Origin: Chthonomonadaceae bacterium
Lineage (GTDB): Bacteria; Armatimonadota; Fimbriimonadia; Fimbriimonadales; Fimbriimonadaceae
Reading direction: 5' to 3'
Length of the DNA stretch: 64,000 bases
NCBI GenBank assembly: GCA_015709495.1
Contig: CP054189.1
Location: 620,001 to 684,000 of the forward strand
Part shown: piece by piece, positions 18,901-26,204 of the stretch
How the letters are laid out: each line of letters starts with the position of its first letter
How positions within the stretch are numbered: the stretch's first letter is position 1
Position numbers and translations under genes: made by a program
Notes under the pieces: generated by a model
Databases searched by the model: none
What the model was told of the DNA's origin: nothing
The model's input: only the letters and a program-made list of their open reading frames with translations

Positions 18901-19176
18901 GGCGGACTGGTGGGGATCAGCGGAAGCGCTCCTCTCGTCGACGGGGGCTTCCTGACCGCGCCGGAGTTCGGGCTCTACGACCGCGAGACCGGTAAGTGGA
19001 TCGCCGAAAACACCGGCGTCGCCCCGGACATCGAGGTGGACTTGAAGCCGGACGACGTAGCCGCGGGACGCGACCCCCAACTCGACCGAGCGATCGAGTA
19101 CCTGCTCAACGAACTCAAGAAGGGGAAACAGGGTATCAAGCGACCGCCCTTCCCCGCGATCAAACCGGGTTCGTAA
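15955..19176 (+). CDS. Tricorn protease homologue
   Basis: Large exported serine peptidase of up to 1073 residues, expected to degrade peptides. Order of parts: signal sequence, two beta-propellers built of WD/TolB-like repeats with SPDGK and SPDG turns (about residues 35-650), then the C1, PDZ and C2 parts of the peptidase core. In Tricorn the catalytic His and Ser come from C1 and C2; here they match H737 in GTGHAYVGG and S959 in YAGSGGDFFPW. The start is uncertain: ATG 15955 gives a basic N-region, while ATG 15994 (MTALLLGACLASPVLA) follows a GGAGGG at 15976. Either way the N-terminus is a signal peptide. A strong terminator follows. Confidence 0.9.
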   Translation: MHPSKTTGGFNCSMTALLLGACLASPVLAEEMRLMRFPDIHGDTVVFTYASDLWTAKREGGLARRITSHPGQETRARISPDGKFVAFSGEYDGNVDVFVVPIEGGEPKRLSYDPVSDLVLDWTPDGKIAYKSLSGTFNSKQPRMWVVDPKGGLPAASALQEVSDGTFSPDGKSMAFNRVSSHQFNWRRYRGGTQGRISLYEFATNKYSELPAKGENSWHPMWIGNAVFYASDRNQGTVNLYRYDLGNRQDRQLTTYADADIKWPASDGKSIVFERDGSLHVFDIATSKTEKLAPMVLSDFLNARPTVRSLGDQITSLSLSPSGVRVAVEARGEVFSVPKENGETRNMTHSTRYRERFPAWSPDGQNIAFVSDASGENEVYTQPQMGGESARLTTGFQGQITGIEWTPNSKKIAISTRSNELWLLDVESKSLRKVFRANYGLVGWDISPDSKWIVYVNQKPSQLGAIYLYNIESGQEHEVTDGRYDDASVTFDMNGKYLYLVSARTFGPTMGHFELAMAPMDVQRVYVVPLAKTTANPLLASVDEEPVKKPGAEGENQGGAGQQPASQDVKIDLDGLADRVLPLPMPAGNYAGVIGLKNGLLYLAEGGLFKFSLDDRQSQQIAPMIPGQFSLNASRTKIAYFAGGTLGIADIRPGLQVGQGRVSTAGITAPWSPTDEWEQIFDEAWRYFRDNFYDPGLLGLDWKAVGDRYRGYLPYVRHRDDLNYILGLMIGELGTGHAYVGGGDMGAGSPGVPVGMLGCDYSIEGNHVRFKKIYPGANYEESFRSPLRDPGVNVQEGDYLLEIDGQPVDATVHPASLLIRKVGRTVVLTVNSTPSLEGARKERVRPISTENQLRYWSWVEDARKYVQEKSGGKIGYMHIPDTQFSGTTEFMRGFWSQTDKEAWIVDERWNGGGFVQPWFVDTLARRIRAGIIARNTNEWTDAVAMEGPKAMLINQYAGSGGDFFPWMFRQARLGPLIGMRTWGGLVGISGSAPLVDGGFLTAPEFGLYDRETGKWIAENTGVAPDIEVDLKPDDVAAGRDPQLDRAIEYLLNELKKGKQGIKRPPFPAIKPGS

Positions 19177-19200
19177 TCAGGTCCTCCCCGACCCGAAAGA

Positions 19201-19232
19201 AAGAAGCCCCCGCGAATCTGCGGGGGCTTCTT
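19201..19232. terminator. Strong bidirectional intrinsic terminator
   Basis: A perfect 13-bp stem, AAGAAGCCCCCGC pairing with GCGGGGGCTTCTT around a 6-base loop, lies between the convergent tricorn protease and secreted-protein genes. The A/T-rich stem base gives U-rich tails on both transcripts, so it should stop both. It is one of the few convergent junctions in the window that has room for a terminator. Confidence 0.9.
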
Positions 19233-19252
19233 CTTAACCGGAGGTCCCGCTC

Positions 19253-21547
19253 TTAGCGGAATATCTTCCAGTTCGACTGGTCGATGTCTACGTTCCAGAG
19301 GCCCGCGACCTCAGACGCGAGGTCGTCCCACGCGATGTACGCCCGCATTAACCGATCGGAAGCGCGGATGTAGTCGGAGGCGCTGGAGGTGAGGGACACC
19401 GTAAACGAGGAGTCCGACAGGCCCGGGAACCGATAGTCGACCGTGTCGTACCGGTTCGTCGCCCAGTTGAACAGCATGAGCCTTTGACCTCGGAAGGTCG
19501 TGCTCGCTCTCGTTTCCAACGTGAACTCCAGCTTGCTCGGATTCGCGACCGGAGCCGTTGCGCTGAGGAACAGTTGGACGGGAGGGAACTGATCGACGCC
19601 AGGATCGACTCCGAGCCGCATGCGGTCGTCGTCGCTGGCAAACAGCGAGTTCAGGTTTCCGGAGATGTGGATGCCCACCTTCGCAAACGAAGACGGGTTC
19701 ACAATCACCCAGGCCCACTGAACGGTCAGGCCCACGGTGCGGTTCGTTCCACGGAACGAGGCCGTGATCGTCACGGCAGTGTCTACGGAGACAACGCTCG
19801 TGCTGACCGTGAATCCGGCGGTCGAACTTCCCGAAGGCACGGTGACCGTGCTGGGTACCGTCGCGGCGGCAGGCACGTTACTGCTCAGCGAGACGACATA
19901 TCCGCCACTCGGAGCGTTACCGCTCATGTTCACTTGGCCACCCACGCTGTTCCCGCCGATGACCGTCGAAGAGTTCAGCGTGACGCTGTTTAGGGTAACG
20001 GGCAGCGTGACGTTCCAATCGCGGATCGCCGTTCGCCAAGCGGAGCTGGTCGTTCCGGTCATTCCGACGCCCCAAAACGTAGTTTCGTTGTTGGGGTTGG
20101 TCTCGATGCCGAAGTAGTCGCCCCACCTATTGAAACCACTGAACCCGTAGGTCGAACCCGAAGCCGACTCGAGGAGAACCGGAGCCCCCATCGTTCCCGG
20201 CGCATCGGTGGTCTTCCGACCTGCGACCATGATGTCCGCGACGATCGCCGATGAGCTTCGAGTGAAGATCATCGAAATGTCGCCAAACTCATTGATGAAC
20301 AGCGCGGGCATGAAGTAGTGCTGCCCTGCCGTGCCAGCGACGTTTCCTGATTGCGCGACCGTCATTGCGCTCGAAGGGTAGTTGTTGGTATTCAACTCGT
20401 ACCAACGAACCACGTTGTCGCTCGAAGTCGGCGACCGCACGCCGTGGGCGGTGACCATTTTCCCGTTCCGAAAGACGACGTTGATGAGCCGCCCGTCGAG
20501 TACGTCGAGTGACCTCCCTCCGGGGCTCGTCGCGTTGGTCGACGGATAAGTAAATGACGGAATTGCAAGGAACGCCGAGTCCATCAACGGCGTTGTCGTC
20601 AGGTTCCGGAACGCGTGAATCTTCATGTTGCCCGAATTGAAGTCGCTCGCCGTGTATACGCGATCAATCGACGAATCGACCATCTCGGCGACCTGCGCTC
20701 CGAACTCGTTGGTGTCCAAGAAGTAGTGGGTGGTCGCCGCGCCTCCGCTGAGGACGGTCGACTTCCGAATCACGATGAACTGCACCCCTCGGAACGCGAA
20801 TCCGGAGAAGGTGAACTGGTTCATGCTGACGACGTAGGCGTCCTTGTTGTAGCCCGCGCCGGGATAGTCGGCCCAAGTGTTCGAGCCGCTGATCACGCGC
20901 GCCGCTTCGAAGCGGTACAGGTACCAGGTCCCGTTGGGGTCGGCATCGTCCGAAACGCCGAACAAGACCTTGCTCGTTTGAGGCGAGGTCTTCATTTCGA
21001 GGCAGACCACGACGAACCGCTGGTGAATCCGGTCGAAGAACACCTTGGGGTCGAAGAGGTCCGAGGTGGGGCCTGCGCCGACAGACGCAAAGAACGTCGA
21101 GATCGGCTGCTGGAATGTCTTCGATCCGGCGTGCGTAAAGAACGCGAGGTCGACGTTGACGACGCCAATGATATGGTTGGGGCCAACGCCAATATCGGGG
21201 TCCGGCGGAATCCAGCCCGTGTATCCGATGCCGGGAAAGAGCGCTCGTCCGTTGCGGAGTTCGATGCGCTGGTAGTCCTGAACTTCTCCGACGGGCAAGC
21301 TATTGGGCTCGACCTTCATCTCCCTCCAAGGTGGCTTGAAAGGGTTCTCAGGTCGGACGATCAAATCTCGCTTTTCGACATTGACCTGCGGAAGGAATTG
21401 CCGAGTGTCTACGGCGACGGCTTTGGCGGTGGTCAGTTGCTGAACGGGCTGTTGGGGGCCCACAGGAATCTGCTGCATTTCCTGTGCGATCGCTCCTGAA
21501 CTCACCGTTACTGCCAGGGCAAATAACGGAATTAGTCTGTGATGCAT
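19253..21547 (-). CDS. Large secreted protein with propeller-like and Ig-like parts
   Basis: 764 residues with a clear signal peptide (MHHRLIPLFALAVTVSSGAIA). About residues 60-510 contain sequence such as GYTGWIPPDPDIGVGPNHIIG and repeated aromatic-Gly-Asp segments that suggest a beta-propeller. Then a Ser/Thr/Val-rich Ig-like domain (about residues 525-625, starting VTLNSVTLNSSTVIGG) and a C-terminal beta domain of about 130 residues with FAKVGIHISGNLNS. No anchor is visible at the C-terminus. It resembles uncharacterised extracellular proteins common in Armatimonadota; the ligand is unknown. An AAGGTG ribosome binding site lies 7 bases before the ATG at 21547. Confidence 0.75.
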   Translation of the reverse strand: MHHRLIPLFALAVTVSSGAIAQEMQQIPVGPQQPVQQLTTAKAVAVDTRQFLPQVNVEKRDLIVRPENPFKPPWREMKVEPNSLPVGEVQDYQRIELRNGRALFPGIGYTGWIPPDPDIGVGPNHIIGVVNVDLAFFTHAGSKTFQQPISTFFASVGAGPTSDLFDPKVFFDRIHQRFVVVCLEMKTSPQTSKVLFGVSDDADPNGTWYLYRFEAARVISGSNTWADYPGAGYNKDAYVVSMNQFTFSGFAFRGVQFIVIRKSTVLSGGAATTHYFLDTNEFGAQVAEMVDSSIDRVYTASDFNSGNMKIHAFRNLTTTPLMDSAFLAIPSFTYPSTNATSPGGRSLDVLDGRLINVVFRNGKMVTAHGVRSPTSSDNVVRWYELNTNNYPSSAMTVAQSGNVAGTAGQHYFMPALFINEFGDISMIFTRSSSAIVADIMVAGRKTTDAPGTMGAPVLLESASGSTYGFSGFNRWGDYFGIETNPNNETTFWGVGMTGTTSSAWRTAIRDWNVTLPVTLNSVTLNSSTVIGGNSVGGQVNMSGNAPSGGYVVSLSSNVPAAATVPSTVTVPSGSSTAGFTVSTSVVSVDTAVTITASFRGTNRTVGLTVQWAWVIVNPSSFAKVGIHISGNLNSLFASDDDRMRLGVDPGVDQFPPVQLFLSATAPVANPSKLEFTLETRASTTFRGQRLMLFNWATNRYDTVDYRFPGLSDSSFTVSLTSSASDYIRASDRLMRAYIAWDDLASEVAGLWNVDIDQSNWKIFR

Positions 21548-21861
21548 GACATGTCACCTTCGAAGTGCTCCGCGGAGACCCCAAGAAAGGCTGCCGCGAA
21601 AGCGACGAAACTCATTTACTTTCCCCCAATCCCTATGCCATTGCGACAAGAACCGTCGCCAGGCAGGTGCGATCCAGCATTCCTGCCGGGTCAAGGGAGG
21701 TTGCAACTCTCTCTATGACTCCCGAAAGCGCGCCTGTGTTCTGTGTGCGGCAAACTTTCCCCGTCCGACCAAAGAACCATGCGATGCGCGCGGGCGATGA
21801 GGTACACAAGCAAGCGGTTGCGCGGAGAGCGTGACCGATTCTTTGCGCTGATACCACGAGC
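21548..21861. other. Gene-free divergent region, 314 bases
   Basis: Upstream region shared by the secreted-protein gene (minus) and nuoG (plus). No convincing reading frame, tRNA or classical promoter pair is visible. A weak GGCAGG/CCTGCC inverted repeat around 21660-21690 is the only structure noted. Confidence 0.5.
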
Positions 21862-24027
21862 ATGGCCGCCGTATCGACCTCTACCGAAACCGTCCTCCTC
21901 ACCATCAACGAGGTCGAAATCGAGGTTCCCAAAGGCGAACTGATCGTCGAATCCGTGAAGCGCCTTGGACTCGAAGTCCCGATCTTCTGCTACCATTCTC
22001 GACTCGATCCCGTCGGGATGTGTCGCATGTGCCTGGTCGCCGTGGGCTTCAAGCAGCAAGACGGCAGCGTGCGGTTCATGCCCAAGCCCCAAACCGCTTG
22101 CACGCTCCCCGCTTCGGAAGGGATGGTAGTCCTTACGGACTCCCAGCAGATTCACACCGACCGAAAGGGAGTGCTCGAGTTCCTCCTGATCAACCACCCG
22201 CTCGACTGCCCCATCTGCGACCGAGGCGGCGAGTGTCCCTTACAAAACAACACGATCTTCTACGGCCCGTCGACAAGCCGCTACCTCGAAATCAAACGGC
22301 ACCTACCGAAGGCCTATCCCCTCAGCGAGCACGTGACGCTCGACCTCGAACGGTGCATTCAGTGCGGGAGGTGCGTGAGGTTCACCGAGGAGATTTCCGG
22401 GGACGCCCAGCTTGCCTTTCGCTTTCGCGGAGCGATGATGCAGCCTTCGACGTTCCAACTGGGAGAGTTTCAGTCGAAGTTCTCCGGAAACACGATTGAG
22501 ATTTGCCCGGTCGGTGCGCTGACGAGCACCGAATACCGGTTCCGCGCGAGACCGTGGGACCTGGAAACGAAACCCGCGATCTGCACCGAATGCTCGAACG
22601 GATGCAACGTGTGGTTCGATTACAGACTCGGGAAACAGGTTCGGATCAACGGGCGAACCAACGAGGCCGTGAACGAGGAGTGGACCTGCGACCGAGGCAA
22701 GTTCGGGCACGACTGGTACAACGAGAACCGCTGCACGAAAGTTCTGATTCGCGAAGATGACGTCCTGAAGGAATCCGACTGGCCTACGGCGCTGGCGAAG
22801 ATTCTCGATTCGATCCCCCGCAAGGGCGATGCAGCGGTCCTCGCCGGACCCCGCGTCTCAAACGAAGGGATGTACCTCCTGCAAAAGCTATTTCGGGCGG
22901 AGTTCAACAGTTTTCACCTCGATCATAGGTTCACGTCGCACCTGCCGTCGCGCGATCAGGCGCTTGAACAGACGCTGGGGATCGACGAAGCCCAGGCCTC
23001 CTTCTCCGACCTCGAAGCAGCGAAGTCAGCCCTCGTTTTCGGCACGTCGCTCGCCGACGAATCGCCGATGGCCTTCCTCCGGCTGCGAAAGGGCTGGCGT
23101 AAGTCAGGCGCGAGAATCATCGCGGCAACCTCGGCGAAAACCGAACTCGAAGAGTTTGCGGACCTCGTCTTGCGGTTTCGTGCAGGAACCGAAAACACCC
23201 TCGCCCAGGGCCTGCTGTTCGCCGCAGTTGAAGCGGGAATGGGGAAGGTCCCTGCGGCCACGCTTGAATCGATCCGAAAGTACACGCCGTCCTTTTTCGA
23301 AAAGGAAACCGGCGTACCGGCCGATGCGCTGGTCGAGGCCGCGAGAGCGATTGGCCCCGGTTCGGTTGTGGTCACCTCACGGAGCCTCTTGAACGCCCCC
23401 GAAGCGCAAAGCCTATGGGAGACTCTTGGCGGATGGGCAATGGTCGCGGGCGCGAAGCTGCACTGCATGGCCTTGGGGGCGAATGAGCAAGGCGCGCTTG
23501 AACTTGGGTTCCTACCGGACACATTGCCGGGCGGCAAGGCGGCTCCTGCCGAAAAGCGGGGCCTCAACACCTGGGAGATACTGAGCGGTTGTCGGAGCGG
23601 CGCCATAAGGGCGCTCTGGCTAGCCGATATCGACCTTTTCGAAGCGGTCGGAGACCACGAGTTGGTCAGAGAGGCGCTCGAAGCAGTGCCGTTCCTAGTC
23701 GTACAGACCATCAACGACAACCCCTGCATCCCATACGCGAGCGTGGTTTTGCCGCTCGCCGCCCCCGCCGAGCAGGATGGAACTTACGTTAACGTCGAGC
23801 GAAGGGTGCAAAGGCTTGACCGCGTGATCGTCGCGCCGGGACAAGCCAGGCCTGCGTGGCTCGTTTGTTGGGAGTTGGCGATGAAGATCAGCCCCAGAAG
23901 CCCCTACTTCCATGCCGACGACGTATTTGCCGAGATCGTCCGTAGCGTCCCCACCTTCGCAGAACTGAGTTACGACGGGCTCGAAGGTGAAGGCATCCGT
24001 CTCGCCACTAGGGGGCGAGTACACTGA
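21862..24027 (+). CDS. nuoG: NADH-quinone oxidoreductase subunit G
   Basis: Peripheral-arm subunit of respiratory complex I that carries several iron-sulfur clusters between NuoEF and NuoI/B. In the 721-residue protein the N-terminal [2Fe-2S] site is seen at C43, C54, C57 and C80, followed by the CDRGGECPLQ motif, the CIQCGRCVRF motif of a 4Fe-4S site, and a further CTECSNGC site before a molybdopterin-oxidoreductase-like C-terminal domain that has lost its cofactor role in complex I. The ATG at 21862 opens a run of complex I genes: nuoH begins just after the nuoG stop, with its ribosome binding site overlapping it. Confidence 0.95.
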   Translation: MAAVSTSTETVLLTINEVEIEVPKGELIVESVKRLGLEVPIFCYHSRLDPVGMCRMCLVAVGFKQQDGSVRFMPKPQTACTLPASEGMVVLTDSQQIHTDRKGVLEFLLINHPLDCPICDRGGECPLQNNTIFYGPSTSRYLEIKRHLPKAYPLSEHVTLDLERCIQCGRCVRFTEEISGDAQLAFRFRGAMMQPSTFQLGEFQSKFSGNTIEICPVGALTSTEYRFRARPWDLETKPAICTECSNGCNVWFDYRLGKQVRINGRTNEAVNEEWTCDRGKFGHDWYNENRCTKVLIREDDVLKESDWPTALAKILDSIPRKGDAAVLAGPRVSNEGMYLLQKLFRAEFNSFHLDHRFTSHLPSRDQALEQTLGIDEAQASFSDLEAAKSALVFGTSLADESPMAFLRLRKGWRKSGARIIAATSAKTELEEFADLVLRFRAGTENTLAQGLLFAAVEAGMGKVPAATLESIRKYTPSFFEKETGVPADALVEAARAIGPGSVVVTSRSLLNAPEAQSLWETLGGWAMVAGAKLHCMALGANEQGALELGFLPDTLPGGKAAPAEKRGLNTWEILSGCRSGAIRALWLADIDLFEAVGDHELVREALEAVPFLVVQTINDNPCIPYASVVLPLAAPAEQDGTYVNVERRVQRLDRVIVAPGQARPAWLVCWELAMKISPRSPYFHADDVFAEIVRSVPTFAELSYDGLEGEGIRLATRGRVH

Positions 24028-24037
24028 GGAGCGACTC

Positions 24038-25321
24038 ATGACGGAGTGGATGCTGCAACAACCGCCGGCACTGCAAGCGCTCATTCGGGTCGCGTTGGTC
24101 GTTCTTCCTCTGCTCATGATCGTGCCCGGCCTGATTTGGTGGGAGCGCAGGCTCCTCAGTTGGTTTCAAGATCGGATCGGTCCCAACAGGGTCGCCACGC
24201 TCACGCTTCGGTCGGGACGGAAGATTCGTCTGAAGGGCCTGCTCCAGCCCATCGCCGACGGTGTCAAGCTGTTCCTCAAGGAAGACATCACCCCGGCCGC
24301 GGTGGACCGGCTGGTCTACGTCGTCGCTCCGGCGATCGCGCTTTTCCCCGCATTCGCGCTCGCCGGCACCCTTCCCTGGGGGCCCCTCACTCCCGAATGG
24401 CTCGTCTGGCAGCCCATCGCCGACGTGAACGTGGGAATCCTCTACGTGCTTGCCATCAGTTCGCTCGGCGTTTACGGCGTGGTACTGGGCGGATACGCTT
24501 CGAACAACAAGTACTCCCTGATGGGCGCCCTGCGGTCGTCGGCTCAGCTCATCAGCTATGAACTCGCCATGGGCATGGCACTAGCTGGCATCGTGCTGGC
24601 AACCGGCTCCCTGCGCATGACCGAAATGGTGGCGGCCCAATCGGGTCCATTTTGGGGAGTGTGGCCGGTGGTTCAGAACTGGAACATCCTCACCCCGTTC
24701 GGCGCAGTGGCGGCAATCGTGTTCTTCATCTGTATGGTCGCCGAGACCAACCGTGCTCCGTTCGATCTTCCCGAGGCAGAAAACGAACTGATCGCAGGTT
24801 ATCACACCGAGTATTCCTCGATGAAGTTTGCCGTGTACTTCATGGGCGAATACGCGGCGATGCTGGTCTTCGGGGGGGTGTTCGCGGCCGTGTTTCTCGG
24901 CGGCTTCAATATGCTGCCCATCAACTTTGAACCCGGCTCGTTCCTGCACACCCTGAACATCAAGTTGGGGCCGATTTGGTTCATCGGAAAGGCGGTGGCG
25001 GTGTTCACCGTGTTCATCTGGCTCAGGGCGACCCTCCCTAGGCTGCGGTATGACCAGCTCATGAACCTCGGTTGGAAGGTGCTTCTGCCCGTGGCGGTCG
25101 CTAACTTTCTGGTCGTCGCGATTTGGATCGTTTGCACTGAAGTCTATGGCCCCGCGGGAGGATGGATCTCCGTGGTCGCTGCCGCCGTCGCACTGCTGTT
25201 CCTCTACGTCGGCATCTTGAGGACATACTCCGACCGATTGAGCGTCTACGGGAAGCGCTCGATTCGGATGGTCGATCCTCGCCCGGCCGTTCCGGAATCT
25301 CAGGAGGCGCCTTTGGCATGA
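24038..25321 (+). CDS. nuoH: NADH-quinone oxidoreductase subunit H
   Basis: Membrane-arm subunit at the junction with the peripheral arm, helping to form the quinone pocket. The 427-residue protein has about eight or nine membrane helices and the family signatures DRIGPNRV, GLLQPIADGVKLFLKED and AETNRAPFDLPEAENELIAG. The ATG at 24038 is preceded by GAGGAG, which partly covers the nuoG stop; an upstream in-frame start inside nuoG is unlikely. In most operons nuoI follows nuoH; here nuoJ starts 4 bases inside its end. Confidence 0.95.
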   Translation: MTEWMLQQPPALQALIRVALVVLPLLMIVPGLIWWERRLLSWFQDRIGPNRVATLTLRSGRKIRLKGLLQPIADGVKLFLKEDITPAAVDRLVYVVAPAIALFPAFALAGTLPWGPLTPEWLVWQPIADVNVGILYVLAISSLGVYGVVLGGYASNNKYSLMGALRSSAQLISYELAMGMALAGIVLATGSLRMTEMVAAQSGPFWGVWPVVQNWNILTPFGAVAAIVFFICMVAETNRAPFDLPEAENELIAGYHTEYSSMKFAVYFMGEYAAMLVFGGVFAAVFLGGFNMLPINFEPGSFLHTLNIKLGPIWFIGKAVAVFTVFIWLRATLPRLRYDQLMNLGWKVLLPVAVANFLVVAIWIVCTEVYGPAGGWISVVAAAVALLFLYVGILRTYSDRLSVYGKRSIRMVDPRPAVPESQEAPLA

Positions 25322-25824
25322 CGCTGACGGCCCACACCCTTACGTTTGGCGTACTTGCCGCAATCGCGGTTTTCTCGGCTCTTGGCGTGGTGCTGCAACG
25401 CGACCCGGTCCGGTCGGCGATCATGCTTGTGGTCAACTTTTTCAGCCTGGCGTTTCTCTACTTCAGCCTGCAGCACGAGTTTCTCGGCATCGTTCAGATC
25501 ATCGTCTACACGGGCGCGATCATGGTGCTGTTCCTGTTCGTGGTGATGCTGCTCCGTGTGGGGGGCGGGTCCATGCTGGAATCTCGTGACCTCAAGCGCG
25601 CCTTAGGCGGTGGGTTCGCGTTCGCCTTGCTCGCCCTTGTTGCGTCTCAGGCCGTCTTGCCCTTCCTCACCTACAAAGACCCGGTCATGCCGGCCAGCTT
25701 GGGCGCGCCACAAGCAGTCGGCACGGCGTTGATGACCGATTACGTCGCTCCGTTCGAGGTTGCGAGCGTGCTGCTGCTCGTTGGCCTCGTCGGCTCCATT
25801 CTATTGGCAAAGAGGCGCACATGA
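25318..25824 (+). CDS. nuoJ: NADH-quinone oxidoreductase subunit J
   Basis: Proton-pumping membrane-arm subunit of complex I. The 168-residue protein has five predicted helices and the conserved VQIIVYTGAIMVLFLFVVMLL segment of NuoJ, which contains the pi-bulge helix. The ATG at 25318 overlaps the nuoH stop (ATGA). A longer frame reading through nuoH exists but is not needed. nuoK follows after 40 bases. Confidence 0.94.
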   Translation: MTLTAHTLTFGVLAAIAVFSALGVVLQRDPVRSAIMLVVNFFSLAFLYFSLQHEFLGIVQIIVYTGAIMVLFLFVVMLLRVGGGSMLESRDLKRALGGGFAFALLALVASQAVLPFLTYKDPVMPASLGAPQAVGTALMTDYVAPFEVASVLLLVGLVGSILLAKRRT

Positions 25825-25864
25825 GGATGTTCGTCGCGTTTGAAGCGAAGAAGGGGGAAGGCCA

Positions 25865-26203
25865 GTGACGCCGCTCGCAGCTTACTTGGGGCTTGGTCTG
25901 TTCCTTTTTTGCGTGGGAGTCTATGGAGTGGTCTCCCGCCGCAACCCCATCGTGATCTTCATGTGCATCGAGTTGATGCTCAACGCCGTCAACCTCACCT
26001 TTCTGGCGTTCGCAAGGTACATGCCCGCGAAGCTCGGACTCCCGGACGTGGCCACCGAAGCTCACATGGCCGGACAGATGATCGTGATTTTCGTGATGGC
26101 GATCGCAGCGGCTGAGGTTGCAGTCGGGCTTGGGATCATCATGGCGATCTTCCGATTGCGCGACAACGTCGATATCGACGAAATGAACCTGATGAGAGGA
26201 TGA
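25865..26203 (+). CDS. nuoK: NADH-quinone oxidoreductase subunit K
   Basis: Small antiporter-like subunit of complex I with three membrane helices. The 112-residue protein carries the two conserved membrane glutamates (in IFMCIELMLNAVNL and in AIAAAEVAVGLGI). The GTG start at 25865 is preceded by GGGGGAAGG, a good ribosome binding site. It is about ten residues longer at the C-terminus than typical. nuoL begins one base after its stop. Confidence 0.94.
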   Translation: MTPLAAYLGLGLFLFCVGVYGVVSRRNPIVIFMCIELMLNAVNLTFLAFARYMPAKLGLPDVATEAHMAGQMIVIFVMAIAAAEVAVGLGIIMAIFRLRDNVDIDEMNLMRG

Positions 26204-26204
26204 C

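Noticed and set aside
21548-21861. Small genes or a tRNA in the secreted-protein/nuoG gap
   Set aside because: No cloverleaf, no frame with a ribosome binding site, and all open frames are short or antisense.
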